In this document: positions 43,991-47,980 of the stretch, piece by piece
How positions within the stretch are numbered: the first letter of the stretch is position 1
Layout of the letters: each line of letters opens with the position of its first letter
NCBI GenBank assembly: GCA_020721645.1
Contig: DYMH01000008.1
Coordinates: 1 to 47,980, forward strand
Length of the DNA: 47,980 nucleotides
Reading direction: 5' to 3'
From: Draconibacterium orientale
GTDB lineage: Bacteria > Bacteroidota > Bacteroidia > Bacteroidales > JAADGE01
Notes under the pieces: model-generated
Databases searched by the model: none
Seen by the model: only the letters and a program-made list of their open reading frames with translations
What the model was told of the DNA's origin: nothing
Program-made: the position numbers and the translations under genes

Positions 43991-45148
43991 ATGATACGTT
44001 CAAAACTCCCTAATGTTGGGACCTCCATTTTCGCTGTGATGACAAAAATGGCTGTCGAAAACAATGCAATTAACTTATCGCAGGGATTTCCGGATTTTCC
44101 TGTTTCCGAAGAATTGATTGATTTAATTCATGCTCAAATGAAAGCAGGAAAAAATCAATACGCACCAATGCCCGGCGTTGCGGAGTTACGAAAAAAAATT
44201 GCAGAAAAAACAGAAAAATTATATTCGGCAAAATATAATCCGGAAACCGAAATTACTGTTACCGCAGGCGGAACGCAAGCTCTTTTTACGGCAATTACTG
44301 CTTTTGTTCACGAAAACGATGAGGTCATTGTTTTTGAACCAGCTTACGACAGTTATGTACCTGCAATTCGGCTCAATGGCGGCGTTCCGGTTTTTGTTCA
44401 AATGAAACACCCCAATTATAGTATCGACTGGGACAAAGTCAATAAATTGGTTACTTCCCGAACTTCGCTCATCATTATCAACTCGCCGCAAAATCCTTCG
44501 GGATATGTTTTTACTGCTGAAGATTTAAAAATGCTGCAAAAATTAGTCTCGGGTACCAAAATAATGATTTTGAGCGATGAAGTATATGAACACATCGTTT
44601 TTGACCAAAAGGAACATTTCAGTGTGGCTCAATATCCGAGTTTGGCAGAAAAAAGCATCATCGTTTCTTCTTTCGGGAAAACTTTTCATGCAACGGGTTG
44701 GAAAATGGGCTATATTATTGCACCTGAATTAATTATGAAGGAATTTCGCAAAATTCATCAATTTAATGTATTTTCGGTCAATACACCTATTCAATACGCT
44801 TTGGCACAGCATCTCGAAAATCCGGAAAATTATCTCTCATTGAATTCTTTTTATCAGAAAAAAAGAGATACTTTTTTAAAATATTTGAAAAATTCCGGAC
44901 TAAATATTATTCCCTCTTCGGGAACCTATTTTCAGGCTGTCGATTTCAGTGATATTTTTGATGGGAAAGATACAGAATTGGCGGAATTGATGACCAAAGA
45001 ATATAAAATTTCGGGCATTCCTATGTCAGCATTTTATCACGATTCACAAAAGGCATGCGTACTTCGTTTTTGTTTTGCAAAATCAGATGAAACATTAAAA
45101 GCAGCTGCCGACAGAATTATAAAATTTTGTGAAGACCGTAAAAAATAG
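43991..45148 (+). CDS. Aminotransferase class I/II (methionine aminotransferase-like)
   Basis: A 385-residue PLP enzyme. The motifs are LSQGFPDFP near residue 30, TAGGTQALFTAI (91-102), NSPQNPSG (Asn168 contacts PLP), LSDEVYEH (Asp196 and Tyr199) and SSFGKTFHATGWKMG with Schiff-base Lys230. The pattern fits the YbdL/kynurenine aminotransferase group, which works on methionine and aromatic amino acids; the exact substrate is uncertain. The longer frame starting at 43949 runs through the promoter, so ATG 43991 is chosen. A strong terminator follows. Confidence 0.93.
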   Translation: MIRSKLPNVGTSIFAVMTKMAVENNAINLSQGFPDFPVSEELIDLIHAQMKAGKNQYAPMPGVAELRKKIAEKTEKLYSAKYNPETEITVTAGGTQALFTAITAFVHENDEVIVFEPAYDSYVPAIRLNGGVPVFVQMKHPNYSIDWDKVNKLVTSRTSLIIINSPQNPSGYVFTAEDLKMLQKLVSGTKIMILSDEVYEHIVFDQKEHFSVAQYPSLAEKSIIVSSFGKTFHATGWKMGYIIAPELIMKEFRKIHQFNVFSVNTPIQYALAQHLENPENYLSLNSFYQKKRDTFLKYLKNSGLNIIPSSGTYFQAVDFSDIFDGKDTELAELMTKEYKISGIPMSAFYHDSQKACVLRFCFAKSDETLKAAADRIIKFCEDRKK

Positions 45149-45168
45149 TTTTTTTTAATAACAAACAT

Positions 45169-45205
45169 AAAAAAGCCTGTCGTATTTCTTGCGACAGGCT
45201 TTTTT
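45169..45205. terminator. Bidirectional terminator between convergent genes
   Basis: A 14-bp stem (AAAAAAGCCTGTCG / CGACAGGCTTTTTT) with a 9-base loop. It lies 20 bases after the aminotransferase stop and 13 bases before the end of the minus-strand OMP gene, so it serves both. Confidence 0.93.
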
Positions 45206-45218
45206 GCATTTTAACTTT

Positions 45219-46325
45219 TTAGAAGTTAATGAGTGCCAGACCGACAGTAAAAGTATAAAGTTCCGGTCCGTGATTTGTTTTTAAAAGAGGTGTGAAAGAA
45301 TAATTTGCATAAAGTGAAATCGGTCCGTAGCCTATTTTTGCAGTAGCTCCGAGTCGAAAAGGCGAAAGCTCGAAATCGTCTTTTGTTCGGTTTAACCGTT
45401 GATTGCCGTTTTCGTCATATTTTTGTTTTTGTTTCGACCACAAACGAACCGAAGCAGTACCTCCAAAATTTACAAAAAAATCCTTTTTCCCGGCAAGTAT
45501 CTGATATTCAAACAAAAGAGGAATGGTTAAATAAGTCATGTTGAATTTGTTTTTGGAATATTTTCTGATTTCGCGATCTACGGCAACACTTGTCAAAACA
45601 TTTTGATTGACAACAAAATCAGAATTATCTTCCAACGAAAAACTGTTCCAATCGAAGCCCAAACCTGTTACAAAACCTGTGTGTTTGCTTTTGAAAAGTG
45701 AAAAGTTGTATTCAACTAAATTGAGCGAAAAACCAACTGAATTTTCGGGTTTCAGTCTCAAAATTCCGGCTTCGTCATCGGTTGCCAATTGATAGTTTTT
45801 ATTCAAAAAATTATTGAAACCCAGCTGAAATCCCGACCAATGGGCATCGAATTTAGACGAGTCTTGTTCAAAATTCCACGATTTTCCTTCTTTACCGGAA
45901 ATTTCGAGACTGTCGCATTCTATTTTCATTTGTGCAATACCTTTTTCAATTTCTTCGATACCTTTGCCGAAAGCTTCGATTTTCTTTTCGTTTTCGGCAA
46001 TTAGTTTTTCGTTAATTTCAATTTGTTTTTCGATAGATATTTTTAACGAATCCGAAACCGTCTCCATTTTTTTTGAAAGCAATTCTTCGTTCATTTCTTT
46101 GAGTTTTTCCGAATCTTCTTTTGCTTTTTCGACTTCGTTTTCAAATGTTTCCTTACCTTTTTCGAGGTTTTCAATTTCGCGTTCTTTTTTAATTTTTCCT
46201 TCGATGATAATTATTTTTTTTCTTCCCAAATTAACTTCAGTCGTATCTTTTTGGGCAAAAGCTTGAGAAGTTATTATCAAAGAAAAAATAAAAAATGCGG
46301 AAAGTAAAATGCAGATCTTTTTCAT
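45219..46325 (-). CDS. Outer-membrane beta-barrel protein with periplasmic coiled coil
   Basis: A 368-residue protein. After a signal peptide (LLSAFFIFSLIITSQAFAQ) comes a ~110-residue segment of almost uninterrupted Lys/Glu heptads (about 45-145, e.g. EKGKETFENEVEKAKEDSEK), a predicted coiled coil, then a barrel domain of the PorT/OMP_b-brl type (HWSGFQLGFNNFLNKNY, TGFVTGLGFDWNSFSL, YLTIPLLFEYQ, YTFTVGLALINF). Such proteins could bridge the periplasm. It follows the anti-sigma factor gene by 96 bases and may belong to its regulon. The substrate or partner is unknown. Confidence 0.82.
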   Translation of the reverse strand: MKKICILLSAFFIFSLIITSQAFAQKDTTEVNLGRKKIIIIEGKIKKEREIENLEKGKETFENEVEKAKEDSEKLKEMNEELLSKKMETVSDSLKISIEKQIEINEKLIAENEKKIEAFGKGIEEIEKGIAQMKIECDSLEISGKEGKSWNFEQDSSKFDAHWSGFQLGFNNFLNKNYQLATDDEAGILRLKPENSVGFSLNLVEYNFSLFKSKHTGFVTGLGFDWNSFSLEDNSDFVVNQNVLTSVAVDREIRKYSKNKFNMTYLTIPLLFEYQILAGKKDFFVNFGGTASVRLWSKQKQKYDENGNQRLNRTKDDFELSPFRLGATAKIGYGPISLYANYSFTPLLKTNHGPELYTFTVGLALINF

Positions 46326-46421
46326 GGTGTTTTTTAATTAAATAACTATTTACTGATTTTATAATTGTTTCAAATAGGACGTTTAGGTGTTTCAAAAAGT
46401 TACAAAAAAAAGTTTATATCG

Positions 46422-47408
46422 TTAAAATTTTCTGTATGTTTTTGAAAACATGAAGTTTGAAGAATAAACTGTCAGTTTTTCGATTTGTCCGTAATCGTTA
46501 TATTTATTTTGCATTTCGATTTTCCCGTTTGTGGAAAAATTCCATATTTTCAATGTTTTTTCGGCGACAGCCCAAAAAATATTGATTCTCTCTTTCTTTT
46601 CCGTAAACTGTTTGCTTTTAAATTGATATTTTTGCAATACAATGGGAGATTTTGTAATAATTTCGTTACGAATGGGTAAATTTTCGAACGAAGCTGTCAA
46701 AACCAATGCCGTATCGGTAAGAATTTCAGAAAAAGTTATCGAGTTGTCGATATTTGCAGTTTGAATAATCGGACTTTTTATATTTTGCTTTTCCGGCGGT
46801 GCCGTATTTTTTAATTCCTGTTTATAAAGCATTGAAAAATAATCGATTGCTAATTTATTTTTGGTGATAGATAAATTTGCGGTATTGTTTTGGTCGATAT
46901 TTGTATCGGAATAAAAAAACCGAATCGAAAAACCGATAAGTATCAATAGAACAGCAGCTGCCGACAGTTTATAGATAAAATGGCGGTCGAAGCCGATTGC
47001 AAACTTTTTAATTCTGTTTTTCAAAGGATATTTTATCGATAAATCGGCATGAAGTTTAGTTTTTGCAATGGTTTTATAAATAAACCTTTTTTCGGTCGAT
47101 ATTTTAATTTGATTTAATAAATTCGATTTTTGTTCGTCCGAAATATCGTTTTCAATATCACTCACACATAAATATTCAAAGTCGGAAATCTCAAAAAGAG
47201 AGTTTTCCGGAATTTTTTTCAAATCTTGCTTATCTGAAAAATTTAATGTTTCGGCTTGTATGGTAAGATTTTCAAAATTTACAAATTCCGATTTTAAATC
47301 CGAATTTGATTCCAAAAAAACCTGTAAATCAACCTTTTCCTCAACATTAAGACTTCCGTCGTAAAAGTCGAGAAAATATATTTCGTAGTTATTTCGTGTA
47401 ATTTTCAT
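46422..47408 (-). CDS. Probable anti-sigma factor, membrane-spanning
   Basis: A 328-residue protein without clear motif matches. The N-terminal part (YEIYFLDFYDGSLNVEEKVD) has the acidic, helical look of sigma-binding domains, one membrane helix covers about 146-166 (KLSAAAVLLILIGFSIRFFY) and a ~160-residue part lies outside. It starts 46 bases after the ECF sigma gene, the usual layout of an anti-sigma partner. The assignment is therefore based on position, topology and composition rather than on a recognised domain. Confidence 0.72.
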   Translation of the reverse strand: MKITRNNYEIYFLDFYDGSLNVEEKVDLQVFLESNSDLKSEFVNFENLTIQAETLNFSDKQDLKKIPENSLFEISDFEYLCVSDIENDISDEQKSNLLNQIKISTEKRFIYKTIAKTKLHADLSIKYPLKNRIKKFAIGFDRHFIYKLSAAAVLLILIGFSIRFFYSDTNIDQNNTANLSITKNKLAIDYFSMLYKQELKNTAPPEKQNIKSPIIQTANIDNSITFSEILTDTALVLTASFENLPIRNEIITKSPIVLQKYQFKSKQFTEKKERINIFWAVAEKTLKIWNFSTNGKIEMQNKYNDYGQIEKLTVYSSNFMFSKTYRKF

Positions 47409-47454
47409 TTTTTTTGAAGTTTGATAATGATATTCACTTTCTCAAATCTTGTAT

Positions 47455-47940
47455 TTATAGCACATTTTCAGGTGATTTGATAAAATCTTTCAAAAAAACA
47501 CGTGCTCTGTAAATATAGACTTTCACTTGCGCTTCGGAGAGTTTCGTGATATCGGAAATTTCTTTGTACGAATAACCCTCGTAATCGCGAAGCATGAGAA
47601 CGGCTTTTTGGTCGCAGGGTAATTTTTCGATGGCAAAATGCAATATTTCCTGTAAATCGGAATATTTTTCGTTATGACTCAGAGTTTTTGAGGCATTTTC
47701 GAAATTGTCCGAAAACTTTTTCTCACGCCGAATCATGTCAATCATTGTATGATAAGCTGTGGTGAAGAGATATGATTTGACTTTGATGAAATCAACGGAA
47801 TTGCGATTTATCCATAATTTTTCGTAGCTGTCCTGCACCAGATCTTTGGCTTTTTCTTTGTTGTGTATATTCTTGTAAATGAAGCGATAAACATTATCAG
47901 AAAATTTATCGACACAAAAATTATAATCTTTTACATTCAT
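47455..47940 (-). CDS. ECF RNA polymerase sigma factor
   Basis: A 161-residue ECF sigma-70 protein. Region 2 includes KAKDLVQDSYEKLWINR and SYLFTTAYHTMIDMIRR; region 4 is LPCDQKAVLMLRDYEGYSYK followed by EISDITKLSEAQVKVYIYRA, the helix-turn-helix that reads the -35 element. It directs transcription of envelope-related genes in many Bacteroidota. ATG at 47940 is chosen; a TTG at 47955 would add five residues. It is followed by the putative anti-sigma gene. The window ends 40 bases upstream of the start, so its promoter is only partly visible. Confidence 0.93.
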   Translation of the reverse strand: MNVKDYNFCVDKFSDNVYRFIYKNIHNKEKAKDLVQDSYEKLWINRNSVDFIKVKSYLFTTAYHTMIDMIRREKKFSDNFENASKTLSHNEKYSDLQEILHFAIEKLPCDQKAVLMLRDYEGYSYKEISDITKLSEAQVKVYIYRARVFLKDFIKSPENVL

Positions 47941-47980
47941 TTTTTTATCTTGCAAACCGATATTATGACGATTAAGTTCT

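Overview
The window is AT-rich chromosomal DNA that looks like Bacteroidota, probably Bacteroidales. Supporting signs are the TAnnTTTG-type -7 boxes, the split ATP synthase operon (bactofilin-atpZ-atpI-like-atpB-E-F-H-A-G without beta and epsilon), many secreted proteins and lipoproteins of Bacteroidota type (DUF2141, DUF5723, DUF4350), and an ECF sigma/anti-sigma pair. No phage, insertion sequence, rRNA or CRISPR array was found. The only RNA gene seen is a tRNA-Lys(CTT).

Layout. 1-3.6 kb: a small envelope cluster (DUF2141 protein, OMPLA-like outer-membrane protein, short TetR-type protein, lipoprotein metallophosphoesterase, small secreted protein); two of these genes share a ~120-bp upstream element. 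3.65-6.74 kb: an RND transporter without partner genes nearby. 7.0-13.2 kb (minus): ATP synthase operon with an acyl-CoA-binding protein gene between atpA and atpG. 13.2-16.1 kb (minus): bactofilin, accC, a lipoprotein and accB. 16.4-19.3 kb (minus): DUF177-rpmF-plsX-fabH. 19.5-23.7 kb (minus): a sensor kinase and a MoxR/DUF4350/DUF4129-like cluster. 24.0-32.2 kb (plus): a bacterial microcompartment (BMC) locus. 32.2-39.7 kb (minus): lipoproteins, a DUF5723 protein, a 924-residue membrane-anchored protein and a tRNA-dihydrouridine synthase. 39.9-42.2 kb (minus): pepP-dtd-mazG-like and tRNA-Lys. 42.3-45.1 kb (plus): rbfA, an FtsX-type permease, an aminotransferase. 45.2-47.9 kb (minus): ECF sigma factor, anti-sigma factor and a coiled-coil beta-barrel protein.

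The most interesting region is the BMC locus. It encodes eight shell proteins (two BMC-H, two BMC-T, four BMC-P), a PduP-like CoA-acylating aldehyde dehydrogenase, an RpiB/LacAB-family isomerase and deoxyribose-phosphate aldolase. DeoC and the dehydrogenase start with similar amphipathic N-terminal segments that look like encapsulation peptides. This matches the sugar-phosphate-utilizing (SPU) class: a (deoxy)sugar phosphate is isomerized and cleaved to an aldehyde, which is oxidised to acyl-CoA inside the shell. No phosphotransacylase, alcohol dehydrogenase or regulator is in the locus. Between the dehydrogenase and the third BMC-P gene sits an AT-rich two-gene cassette, an AAA/ABC-type ATPase overlapping a DUF4435 (TOPRIM-like) protein, with its own promoter-like sequence. 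It resembles split OLD-type defence modules and is the best candidate here for an undescribed arrangement.

All assignments come from reading the sequence and from family knowledge; no database search was run.
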